NCBI GenBank assembly: GCA_023426345.1
Contig: JAFAAX010000093.1
Span: 1 to 5,114 of the forward strand
From: Actinomycetes bacterium
GTDB taxonomy: Bacteria > Actinomycetota > Actinomycetes > Actinomycetales > Actinomycetaceae
DNA length: 5,114 nt
Direction of reading: 5' to 3'
The notes under the pieces are model-generated. The model had not been told where the DNA came from, did not search any database, and saw only the letters and a list, made by a program, of their open reading frames with translations. Positions 1 through 5,114 of this stretch are shown here, piece by piece. Both the position numbers and the translations under genes were made by a program. The first letter of the stretch is position 1. The number at the start of each line of letters is the position of its first letter.

Positions 1-83
1 GCGTCGCGCACGCCGGCGCGCGCCTCCGCCTGGGCCAGCGCGGCCCGGGCGCGGCCCAGCCGCTCGTCCCCTCCGACGGGCAC
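1..83 (-). CDS. N-terminal fragment of an unidentified, probably SOS-controlled protein
   Basis: The minus strand is open from the left edge back to a GTG at 83-81. This start is preferred because a purine-rich GAGGGGG (98-92) lies 8 bases upstream of it. An in-frame ATG at 104-102 is possible but would overlap the LexA box and lacks a ribosome binding site. The fragment begins MPVGGDERLGRARAALAQ, then continues as an Ala/Arg/Glu-rich helix ending near AGVRDA, about 27 residues before the edge. No domain can be recognised from so little. Because a perfect LexA box lies about 20 bases upstream, a DNA repair or damage-tolerance role is likely. One speculative candidate is the small ImuA'-like protein that precedes the ImuB Y-family polymerase in many actinobacteria, but nothing here proves it. 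Codon use fits the genome, so I believe it is coding although it is short. Confidence 0.5.
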   Translation of the reverse strand, partial: MPVGGDERLGRARAALAQAEARAGVRD

Positions 84-102
84 CGGCCCCACCCCCTCAC
101 AC

Positions 103-120
103 ATCGAACACCTGTTCGAT
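103..120. promoter_or_regulatory. LexA-binding site (SOS box)
   Basis: ATCGAACACCTGTTCGAT is an inverted repeat with perfect 8-base arms (ATCGAACA / TGTTCGAT) around a CC centre. It contains TCGAAC-N4-GTTCGA, the actinobacterial and Gram-positive type SOS box bound by the LexA repressor. It lies about 20 bases before the GTG start of the leftward gene and about 150 bases before the preferred start of the rightward YbhB-like gene. The leftward gene is the most natural target. The symmetry means the site itself does not say which gene it controls. Confidence 0.85.
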
Positions 121-126
121 AGTGTA
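121..126 (-). promoter_or_regulatory. Candidate -10 element for the leftward SOS gene
   Basis: Read on the minus strand this is TACACT, a four-of-six match to TATAAT. It sits immediately upstream of the LexA box, so the predicted transcription start would fall inside the operator, a standard repression geometry. The resulting leader to the GTG at 83 would be about 30 bases and would contain the GAGGGGG ribosome binding site. The -35 position (GGTCAT at a 17-base spacing) is weak. This is inference from position and a short motif. Confidence 0.3.
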
Positions 127-269
127 CCGGGAGGCGCCCTCACATGACCGCAGCGGGATCCCCGGCGGCGCAGTCGCAGCTCACGACCCGCTGCGCGCGC
201 AGGGAGGAGGGGCGACACTGGGAGGACCCGCCCGCGCGCGATCCCGCGCGCCCCCGGAAGGAGAACACG

Positions 270-809
270 ATGGACCTCCTCGACCGCCCCCTCGCCCCCG
301 ATCCCTACGACTCGCTCCCCCCGGTCGCCGCCTTCGCCCTGGAGTCCGACGACCTCGTCGACGGCGCCCCGATGCCAGACCTTTTCACGGCCGCGGGCGG
401 CAACACCTCCCCTCATCTGCGATGGAGCGGATTCCCCGCGCAGACGCGCGGGTTCGCCCTCTCCTGCTTCGACCCCGACGCGCCGACGCCGGCGGGGTTC
501 TGGCACTGGGCCGTCCTCGACCTCGCAGCCGACCAGACGGAGATGGCGCGCGGCGCGGGGGCCTCCGACCTCACGCTGGAGGGCGCCGCTTTCCATCTGC
601 GCGGCGATTCCGGGGAGCCGTCCTATCAGGGGGCCGCTCCCCCGCCCGGCGACCGCGAGCACCGCTACGTCTTCGCCGTGCACGCCCTGGACGTCGAGAC
701 GCTGGGGCTCGGCGACGAGGCCACGCCCACCGCCGCCGCCTTCCAGACGCTCTTCCACACCCTCGCCCGGGCCCGGCTCACCGTCACCCACCGGCGGCCC
801 GCCCGCTGA
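270..809 (+). CDS. YbhB/YbcL family (PEBP / Raf kinase inhibitor-like) protein
   Basis: This is a 179-residue protein of the phosphatidylethanolamine-binding protein superfamily. Visible family signatures are GGNTSPHLRWSG (43-54), DPDAPTP (68-74), FWHW (77-80), and YQGAAPPPGD followed by HRY (119-133). These line the conserved ligand pocket in this fold. The length is normal for bacterial members, and no signal peptide is seen, so it is probably cytoplasmic. The biochemical role of bacterial YbhB/YbcL proteins is poorly known, and the kinase-inhibitor name comes from eukaryotic homologues. The ATG at 270 is chosen because GGAAGGAG (256-263) lies 6 bases upstream and the family fold begins soon after. 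An in-frame ATG at 144 with GGGAGG (129-134) would add 42 Arg/Ala/Pro-rich residues unlike the family. The 121-269 leader contains no other gene that I can see. Confidence 0.9.
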   Translation: MDLLDRPLAPDPYDSLPPVAAFALESDDLVDGAPMPDLFTAAGGNTSPHLRWSGFPAQTRGFALSCFDPDAPTPAGFWHWAVLDLAADQTEMARGAGASDLTLEGAAFHLRGDSGEPSYQGAAPPPGDREHRYVFAVHALDVETLGLGDEATPTAAAFQTLFHTLARARLTVTHRRPAR

Positions 810-899
810 GACCGGACCGGCGGCGAGGGCGTACCCCAAGGCCAGTTCAAGAATCAGACAACCGGACGCCACAGCCTCCCCGCGAAACAGCCGCCCCTA

Positions 900-941
900 T
901 GTCACAATATGGTGACAGTCCGATCTCAGAACGATATCGGA
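900..941. promoter_or_regulatory. AT-rich patch with two inverted repeats, candidate operator/promoter of the Pr6Pr gene
   Basis: TGTCACAATATGGTGACA (900-917) has perfect 6-base arms, TGTCAC / GTGACA, around a near-symmetric AT-rich centre. Just downstream TCCGAT (919-924) pairs with ATCGGA (936-941) across an 11-base spacer. The patch is markedly richer in A/T than the surrounding DNA and ends 18 bases before the start codon of the membrane protein gene. AATAT/GATAT stretches could serve as -10 elements, but no convincing -35 is visible. I do not recognise the regulator. It is not the TGTGA-N6-TCACA pattern of Crp/GlxR. The rest of the 810-959 gap shows nothing else. Confidence 0.35.
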
Positions 942-959
942 TGGCCACGGGGAGGCACG

Positions 960-1757
960 ATGACGGTCGTCGACATCCAGTCGCTCACGCCGGACACGGC
1001 CGTCGTCCCGGCGCCCGCCGCCGGAGCCCCGCCGATCGCCGTCACGGCGGCGGAGCCTGCCGCGGCGGCGACGCCATCGGGCAACACGGCGGCCGCCCGC
1101 CTCCTCCACCTGCTCGCCGCCGCATCCGCGCTGGCCGGGATCGTCCTGGACCTGGTGGTCGCCTCCCACAAGGAGTCCTGGCTGCCGGCGAACGCCGGGT
1201 TCTCCACGACCTTCGGCCCGGGATGGGGCGGGGCGCTCAACCGGCTCGCCTACTTCACGACGGTGTCCAACCTCCTGGTCGCCGCCGTCTCCCTGGCGCT
1301 CGTCGTCCGTCCCGATCCCCGATCGCGCCTGTTCGGCGCCCTGCGGATGAGCGCCCTGGCCTCGATCCTGCTCACCGGGACCGTCTACGCGATGATCCTG
1401 CTCGGGCCGAGCCTGGGCGGGGACTACCCCCTCACGATGATCCTGCAGACCACGTTCGAGCACATCCTCACCCCTCTGCTGGCCCTGGCCGCCTGGATCG
1501 TCTCGCTGCGCCGGCCCCCGTCGTGGGGCGAGCTGGCCCTCACCCCGGTCCTGCCCGCGCTCTACCTCGCGGTCACGCTGGCGCGCGGCGCCCTGGTCGA
1601 CTGGTATCCCTATTCCTTCGTCGACGTCCCCGCCCTGGGCTACCGCCAGGTCCTGCTCAACGCGGCGCTCGTCGCCGTCCTCGTGCCCGTCATCGCCGGC
1701 ACGCTGGCCGCCCTGGGCCACTGGCTGGTGCGGGCCGCCGGCGCCGAGCGGACGTGA
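960..1757 (+). CDS. Pr6Pr family integral membrane protein
   Basis: This is a 265-residue protein with an Ala/Pro-rich, probably cytoplasmic N-terminal tail (1-44) and about six hydrophobic segments, at roughly 45-68, 96-117, 128-149, 164-183, 191-210 and 229-254. The pattern NRLAYFTTVSNLLVA (94-108), TGTVYAMILL (139-148), HILTPLLAL (168-176) and ARGALVDWYPYSFVDV (208-223) resembles the actinobacterial Pr6Pr membrane proteins. These are distantly related to the FAR-17a/AIG1-like group; no function is established to my knowledge. Polar residues in the helices (N94, T101, S103, N104, H168, D214) could form a site within the membrane, but that is inference. The ATG at 960 is preferred because GGGGAGG (949-955) lies 4 bases before it. 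An in-frame ATG at 909 would place the N-terminus inside the AT-rich operator-like patch. It is separated from trmL by 55 bases in the same direction, so co-transcription is possible. Confidence 0.85.
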   Translation: MTVVDIQSLTPDTAVVPAPAAGAPPIAVTAAEPAAAATPSGNTAAARLLHLLAAASALAGIVLDLVVASHKESWLPANAGFSTTFGPGWGGALNRLAYFTTVSNLLVAAVSLALVVRPDPRSRLFGALRMSALASILLTGTVYAMILLGPSLGGDYPLTMILQTTFEHILTPLLALAAWIVSLRRPPSWGELALTPVLPALYLAVTLARGALVDWYPYSFVDVPALGYRQVLLNAALVAVLVPVIAGTLAALGHWLVRAAGAERT

Positions 1758-1812
1758 CACGGCCGGATCGATGCGCGCGGCCCGGACCGCCCGCAGTGGG
1801 AGGATGGTCGGC

Positions 1813-2274
1813 GTGCTTCACGTGATCTTCTTCGAGCCGCGGATCCCGGGCAACACCGGAGCCGCGATCCGCCTCTCGGCGTGCACCGGGTCCCTGCTCC
1901 ACCTCGTCGAGCCCCTCGCCTTCGACATGGAGGACGCCAAGCTGCGCCGCGCGGGACTGGATTACCACGACCTCGCCCACGTCGTCGTCCACCCGGGACT
2001 CGAGGACGCGCTGGCCGCGGTCCCGGGGAGGATCTGGGCCTTCACCGGTCACACCGACCGTTTGTTCACCGACGTCGAGTACCGCGACGGAGACGGGCTG
2101 ATGTTCGGCCCCGAGCCCACGGGCCTGCCCGAGGACGTGATGGCGCATCCGCGCATCGCCTCGAAGGTCCGCATCCAGATGACGCCCGGCGTGCGCTCCC
2201 TCAACCTCGCGAACTCCGCTTCGATCGGACTGTACGAGGCCTGGCGCCAGATCGGCTTCCCCGGCGGGGTCTGA
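1813..2274 (+). CDS. trmL: tRNA (cytidine/uridine(34)-2'-O)-methyltransferase TrmL
   Basis: This SPOUT-superfamily enzyme methylates the 2'-O of the wobble nucleotide (position 34) of leucine tRNAs with S-adenosylmethionine; it acts as a dimer in the cytoplasm. The 153 residues match the ~155 typical of TrmL. Signatures are EPRIPGNTG (8-16) followed by AAIRLSACTG, then LRRAGLDYHD (44-53), MFGPEPTGLP (97-106), and the C-terminal knot region IQMTPGVRSLNLANSASIGL (121-140) followed by YEAWRQ (141-146). The last two motifs form the trefoil-knot cofactor site in this family. GTG at 1813 is chosen because it gives the family-typical N-terminus MLHVIFFEPR and has GGGAGG (1798-1803) 9 bases upstream. 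The ATG at 1804 abuts that site too closely and the one at 1771 has no good site. The specificity for tRNA-Leu is carried over from E. coli TrmL and not shown here. Confidence 0.93.
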   Translation: MLHVIFFEPRIPGNTGAAIRLSACTGSLLHLVEPLAFDMEDAKLRRAGLDYHDLAHVVVHPGLEDALAAVPGRIWAFTGHTDRLFTDVEYRDGDGLMFGPEPTGLPEDVMAHPRIASKVRIQMTPGVRSLNLANSASIGLYEAWRQIGFPGGV

Positions 2275-2286
2275 TCCGCCGCGGCC

Positions 2287-2790
2287 TCACCGCCGCCAGG
2301 GGCGGGCGCGGTCGACCTGCTCCGCGCGCTCGACGATGCGGCGCGGATTCGACGCCCACAGCCACACCAGGCCGACGACGGCGATGACCAGCGGCAGGTA
2401 CCAGTAGTCGGCGCCGAACGCCCCCCAGGCCGAGCGGGTCCCGGTGAGGTCCGGCAGGCCCACCCCCAGGAGGCCGACGATGACAGGGCCGGCCGCCTCG
2501 ATGATCACCGCCGTCCACCCGACCAGGCGCATCCGCCGCCCGTTGTGGGTGAGGGCGACGGCGGCCAGCAGGTAGACGAGCCCCGCGACCAACGCGACGA
2601 GCGCCGGGCCCAACGGCGCGGTGCCGACGCGGAGGAGGTCGATCAGGTCGACGACCGCCTGCACGGTCGTCCACGCGCCGAAGACCCAGTAGACCGCCAT
2701 GACGATGCGGCCCAATCCGAGCGAGGGGCCCCGGGTGTCGACGACCTGGTCCTCGACTCCCGGCTGCGGGCGCGAGCTGTCGCGGGCCAT
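2287..2790 (-). CDS. Uncharacterised four-helix membrane protein
   Basis: I do not recognise this 167-residue protein. It has a hydrophilic N-terminus (1-27), four likely membrane helices (about 28-50, 59-81, 87-110 and 129-147) and a basic, charged C-terminal tail (148-167, ending RARPWRR). A short polar loop with NGRRMR (83-88) lies between helices 2 and 3, and helix 3 carries a glutamate in IIEAAGP (96-102). By the positive-inside rule both ends and the 2-3 loop would be cytoplasmic. The general plan resembles small integral membrane proteins common in actinobacteria. The ATG at 2790-2788 is well supported by GGAGGGGG (2801-2794, minus strand) just upstream. It converges on trmL with 12 bases between the stop codons and diverges from lpdA across 217 bases. 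Nothing shows a functional tie to either neighbour. Confidence 0.8.
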   Translation of the reverse strand: MARDSSRPQPGVEDQVVDTRGPSLGLGRIVMAVYWVFGAWTTVQAVVDLIDLLRVGTAPLGPALVALVAGLVYLLAAVALTHNGRRMRLVGWTAVIIEAAGPVIVGLLGVGLPDLTGTRSAWGAFGADYWYLPLVIAVVGLVWLWASNPRRIVERAEQVDRARPWRR

Positions 2791-2815
2791 GGTCCCCCTC
2801 CGTGTCGCTGGCGGC

Positions 2816-2837
2816 CCGTCCGACGGCGGCCGGACGG
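2816..2837. repeat. Inverted repeat upstream of the four-helix membrane protein gene
   Basis: CCGTCCG (2816-2822) pairs with CGGACGG (2831-2837) across an 8-base spacer, about 25 bases upstream of the leftward start codon. It could be an operator or an RNA hairpin in that gene's leader. In DNA this rich in G and C a 7-base match can also arise by chance, so this is only a candidate. Confidence 0.3.
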
Positions 2838-3007
2838 CTCGGACGCGATCCTAGTCGCCGCCCGGCGGGGCCCCGGTCCGGGCCCGCGCTGTGGGCCGTT
2901 CCACCCGGGCAGATCCCGGTGGGGCGGCACAACACACACTCGGGGTGGGACAATGGGCCCGGTTGGACCACGATGGTCTGTGCAACCCGACACGAGGAGT
3001 GGAGAAC
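2838..3007 (+). promoter_or_regulatory. Divergent intergenic region with presumed lpdA promoter
   Basis: This is the rest of the 217-base gap between the divergent membrane protein gene and lpdA, and must hold the lpdA promoter. A possible -10, GACAAT, lies at 2949-2954, but I find no convincing -35. GACCA-CGA-TGGTC (2966-2978) is a small 5-base-arm inverted repeat between that hexamer and the ribosome binding site and could be an operator. GAGGAG (2994-2999) lies 8 bases before the GTG start. The stretch 2861-2890 is almost pure G/C and contains the palindrome CGGGGCCCCG (2866-2875). I see no gene or riboswitch here. Confidence 0.35.
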
Positions 3008-4381
3008 GTGAGCGAGTCCGGTTACGACATCGTCATCCTGGGAGCGGGGTCCGGCGGATACGCCACGGCCCTGCGCGGCGCCCAGCTGGGCCTCAGGGTG
3101 GCCCTCATCGAGGGCGACAAGGTCGGCGGCACCTGCCTGCACCGCGGATGCATCCCGACCAAGGCCTACCTGCACGCCGCCGAGACCGCCGACGCCGTCC
3201 GCGACTCCGCGGCCGTCGGCGTCCAGTCGGCCTTCCAGGGCATCGACATGGGCGCCCTGGCCGCCTACCGCGACCAGACCATCACGAAGCTCTACAAGGG
3301 GGTCCAGGGGCTCCTGAGCTCCCGCAAGGTCGACGTCATCGAGGGCTGGGGGCGCCTGGTCGGGCCCGACGCCGTGGAGGTCGACGGACGGCGCATCACC
3401 GGCCGGCACGTCGTGCTGGCGACGGGCTCCTACTCGAAGACCCTGCCGACGCTGCCGATCGAGGGACGCGTCATCACCTCCGAGCAGGCCCTCCAGATGG
3501 ACTGGGTGCCCAGCCGCGCCGCCATCCTGGGCGGCGGCGTCATCGGCCTGGAGTTCGCCTCCGTGTGGCGCTCCTTCGGCGCCGAGGTGACGATCATCGA
3601 GGCGCTGCCCCATCTGGCCGCCAACGAGGACGAGGCCGTCTCCAAGCAGGTGGAGCGCCAGTTCCGCAAGCGCGGGATCGCCTTCCACACGAACACCCGC
3701 TTCGCCGGCGCCGCCCAGGACGAGAGCGGCGTGCACGTCACGTGCGAGGACGGCACGGCCGTCGACGCCGACGTGCTGCTGGTCGCCGTCGGGCGAGGCC
3801 CCGTCACCCAGGGCCTGGGCTACGAGGAGCAGGGCCTCACCCTGGATCGCGGTTTCGTCCTCACCGACGAGCGCCTCCACACCGGCGTCGCGAACATCCA
3901 CGCGGTCGGCGACATCGTCCCCGGCCTCCAGCTGGCGCACCGCGGATTCCGCCAGGGCATCTTCGTCGCGGAGGAGATCGCGGGCCTCAGCCCGACGCCG
4001 ATCGTCGAGTCGGGCATTCCGCGCGTCACCTTCTGCGAGCCGGAGATCGCCTCCGTGGGCCTCACCGAGAAGCAGGCCCGCGACCAGTACGGCGACGCGG
4101 TGCGCACCGTCGAGTACAACCTCGCCGGCAACGGCAAGTCGAACATCCTGGGGACGGCGGGCTTCGTCAAGCTCGTCTCCGTCCAGGACGGCCCGATCGT
4201 CGGCTTCCACGCCGTCGGCGCCCGCATGGGGGAGCAGGTCGGCGAAGGCGAGCTCATGGTCAACTGGGAGGCCTACCCCGACGACGTCGCCGCCCTCATC
4301 CACGCCCACCCCACCCAGAACGAGGCCATCGGCGAGGCCGCGATGGCTCTGGCGGGCAAGCCCCTGCACGCCCACAACTGA
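3008..4381 (+). CDS. lpdA: Dihydrolipoamide dehydrogenase (E3)
   Basis: This FAD-dependent enzyme re-oxidises the dihydrolipoyl groups of 2-oxoacid dehydrogenase complexes and passes the electrons to NAD+ (EC 1.8.1.4), in the cytoplasm. The 457 residues are normal for the family. In order they show the FAD-binding GAGSGG (12-17), the redox-active disulfide in GGTCLHRGCIPTK (40-52, C43 and C48), the NAD-binding ILGGGVIGLEFA (173-184), the second FAD contact HAVGDI (298-303), and the C-terminal dimerisation domain with HAHPTQNE (432-439), whose H434 and E439 form the catalytic pair. All key residues are intact. GTG at 3008 is preferred. It has GAGGAG 8 bases upstream and gives a short N-terminus just before the YDIVILGAG strand. 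The open frame extends upstream to an ATG at 2891 but that region looks non-coding. The E2 gene follows after 25 bases, so the two are almost certainly one operon. Confidence 0.96.
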   Translation: MSESGYDIVILGAGSGGYATALRGAQLGLRVALIEGDKVGGTCLHRGCIPTKAYLHAAETADAVRDSAAVGVQSAFQGIDMGALAAYRDQTITKLYKGVQGLLSSRKVDVIEGWGRLVGPDAVEVDGRRITGRHVVLATGSYSKTLPTLPIEGRVITSEQALQMDWVPSRAAILGGGVIGLEFASVWRSFGAEVTIIEALPHLAANEDEAVSKQVERQFRKRGIAFHTNTRFAGAAQDESGVHVTCEDGTAVDADVLLVAVGRGPVTQGLGYEEQGLTLDRGFVLTDERLHTGVANIHAVGDIVPGLQLAHRGFRQGIFVAEEIAGLSPTPIVESGIPRVTFCEPEIASVGLTEKQARDQYGDAVRTVEYNLAGNGKSNILGTAGFVKLVSVQDGPIVGFHAVGARMGEQVGEGELMVNWEAYPDDVAALIHAHPTQNEAIGEAAMALAGKPLHAHN

Positions 4382-4406
4382 CCCGAGTCGACGAGGAGAG
4401 AACACC

Positions 4407-5114
4407 ATGGCAACACCCGTGACTATGCCGGCACTCGGCGAGTCCGTCACCGAGGGGACGGTCACCACCTGGCTGAAGAAGGTCGGCGACACCGTCGCCG
4501 TCGACGAGCCGATCGTCGAGGTCTCCACCGACAAGGTCGACTCCGAGGTCCCCTCCCCCGTCGCCGGCGTCCTGCTGGAGATCACCGTCGCCGAGGACGA
4601 GACCGTCGAGGTCGGCACCCAGATCGCCCTCATCGGCGAGCCCTCGGAGGCGCCCTCGTCGGCAGCTCCCGCGCCCGCCGCCCCCGCCGCGGAGGCTCCC
4701 GCGCCCGCCCCGGCCGCCGTTCCCGCGCCCGCCCCGTCGGAGCCCGCCCCGTCGGAGCCCGTCTCCGGCACCGAGGTGACGATGCCGGCCCTCGGCGAGT
4801 CGGTCACCGAGGGCACGGTGACCACGTGGCTCAAGAAGGTCGGCGACCAGGTCCAGGCCGACGAGGCGCTCCTCGAGGTGTCCACCGACAAGGTCGACTC
4901 CGAGGTCCCCGCCCCGGTCTCGGGCTACCTCGCGGAGATCCGCGTGGGTGAGGACGAGACGGTCGACGTCGGCACGGTCGTCGCCGTGATCACGGATTCG
5001 GCGCCCGCCGGCGGGGCCCCCGCCCCGGTGGCGGCTCCCGCCCCTGCCGCGGCCCCGACTCCGACTCCGGCTCCCGCCCCTGCGCACGCCGCGCCGCCCG
5101 CCGCCGTCCACGCC
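4407..5114 (+). CDS. sucB: 2-oxoacid dehydrogenase E2, dihydrolipoamide acyltransferase (truncated at the window edge)
   Basis: This is the N-terminal 236 residues of the E2 core protein of a pyruvate and/or 2-oxoglutarate dehydrogenase complex, which carries acyl groups on swinging lipoyl arms and transfers them to coenzyme A. Two lipoyl domains are visible, about 2-79 and 121-198, each with the lipoylation motif STDKVDSE (modified lysines K43 and K162). They are joined by an Ala/Pro-rich linker (81-120). A second Ala/Pro linker (199-236) runs off the edge, so the E1/E3-binding domain and catalytic domain are not seen. The ATG at 4407 has GAGGAG (4393-4398) 8 bases upstream. The MPALGESVTEG form of the domain is typical of the actinobacterial E2 usually called SucB. 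In related actinobacteria one such E2 serves both complexes, so the symbol should not be read as proof of succinyl specificity. The preceding lpdA supplies its E3 partner. Confidence 0.93.
   Translation, partial: MATPVTMPALGESVTEGTVTTWLKKVGDTVAVDEPIVEVSTDKVDSEVPSPVAGVLLEITVAEDETVEVGTQIALIGEPSEAPSSAAPAPAAPAAEAPAPAPAAVPAPAPSEPAPSEPVSGTEVTMPALGESVTEGTVTTWLKKVGDQVQADEALLEVSTDKVDSEVPAPVSGYLAEIRVGEDETVDVGTVVAVITDSAPAGGAPAPVAAPAPAAAPTPTPAPAPAHAAPPAAVHA
4419..4997 (+). repeat. Tandem lipoyl-domain duplication within the E2 gene
   Basis: Two copies of the lipoyl-domain coding sequence (4419-4640 and 4776-4997) are offset by 357 bases (119 codons). By hand alignment about 56 of 74 residues are identical, including 24 in a row at the start. 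Those 24 codons still differ at 7 silent positions. An exact 30-base match spans the lipoylation motif (4524-4553 and 4881-4910). Multiple lipoyl domains are common in actinobacterial E2 proteins. Confidence 0.9.
4731..4760 (+). repeat. 15-base perfect tandem repeat in the E2 linker
   Basis: GCCCCGTCGGAGCCC occurs twice head to tail (4731-4745, 4746-4760) and encodes APSEP-APSEP in the flexible linker between the lipoyl domains. The repeat keeps the reading frame, so gain or loss of copies would only change linker length. Near-repeats of CCCGCGCCCGCCCCG lie just upstream in the same linker. Confidence 0.85.

Noticed and set aside
191..202. The palindrome CTGCGCGCGCAG in the leader of the YbhB-like gene.
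   Set aside because: Runs of alternating C and G are frequent in this composition and there is no supporting context for an operator.
122..1825. A 567-codon plus-strand open frame across the YbhB-like and Pr6Pr genes.
   Set aside because: It is out of frame with two recognisable proteins, and its translation is almost entirely Arg/Pro/Gly/Ala, typical of a shadow frame.
2263..2280. A GGCGG/CCGCC hairpin at the end of trmL as an intrinsic terminator.
   Set aside because: The stem is only 5 base pairs, overlaps the stop codon region and is not followed by a T-run.
2979..2995. A TGTG...ACACG pattern before lpdA that loosely recalls a Crp/GlxR site.
   Set aside because: The outer half-site and the spacing do not match TGTGA-N6-TCACA well enough to claim a site.
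2545..4422. A 625-codon plus-strand open frame over the leftward membrane protein and lpdA.
   Set aside because: It overlaps lpdA in another frame with an Arg/Pro-rich translation lacking motifs, while lpdA's catalytic motifs are all intact in the real frame.
2201..4891. An 896-codon minus-strand open frame running antisense through lpdA and the E2 gene.
   Set aside because: It is the complement of two well-identified genes. Such long antisense frames are routine in very GC-rich coding DNA, and its translation is low-complexity with no recognisable domain.
4296..5111. A Gly/Arg/Asp-rich minus-strand open frame of 271 codons opposite the E2 gene, with internal repeats.
   Set aside because: Its repeats are the mirror of the tandem lipoyl domains and Ala/Pro linkers on the other strand, and it has no independent support.

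Overview
The base composition is very GC-rich, with strong G/C preference at third codon positions. Start sites are GTG or ATG behind GGAGG-type ribosome binding sites. The LexA box is of the TCGAAC-N4-GTTCGA kind and the E2 acyltransferase has an actinobacterial lipoyl architecture. Together these point to a high-GC actinobacterium. Actinomyces or a close relative is my guess from protein style, but the species cannot be fixed from this window. All genes read as chromosomal housekeeping or accessory genes. I see no mobile element, CRISPR array, tRNA or rRNA.

Layout, left to right. (1) At the left edge is the first ~27 codons of a minus-strand gene. A perfect palindromic LexA (SOS) box at 103-120 lies just upstream of it, between it and the rightward gene block. 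(2) Three rightward genes follow: a YbhB/YbcL-type PEBP-family protein (270-809), a six-helix Pr6Pr-type membrane protein (960-1757) behind a small AT-rich patch holding two inverted repeats, and the wobble-base tRNA 2'-O-methyltransferase trmL (1813-2274). (3) An unrecognised four-helix membrane protein lies on the minus strand (2287-2790), convergent with trmL with only 12 bases between them. (4) A 217-base divergent promoter region leads to lpdA (3008-4381, dihydrolipoamide dehydrogenase, E3). After 25 bases comes the E2 dihydrolipoamide acyltransferase (4407 to the right edge, truncated), of which two lipoyl domains are visible.

The clear functional unit is lpdA-E2. E2 carries acyl groups on lipoyl lysines (K43 and K162 are visible) and E3 re-oxidises the dihydrolipoyl groups with NAD+, as parts of a pyruvate and/or 2-oxoglutarate dehydrogenase complex. 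The E1 subunit is not in the window. The other genes have no evident shared pathway. The observation most worth following is the strong LexA box, which implies that the truncated left-edge gene, and possibly the YbhB-like gene on the other side, belongs to the DNA-damage response. I found no convincing new multi-gene system here.
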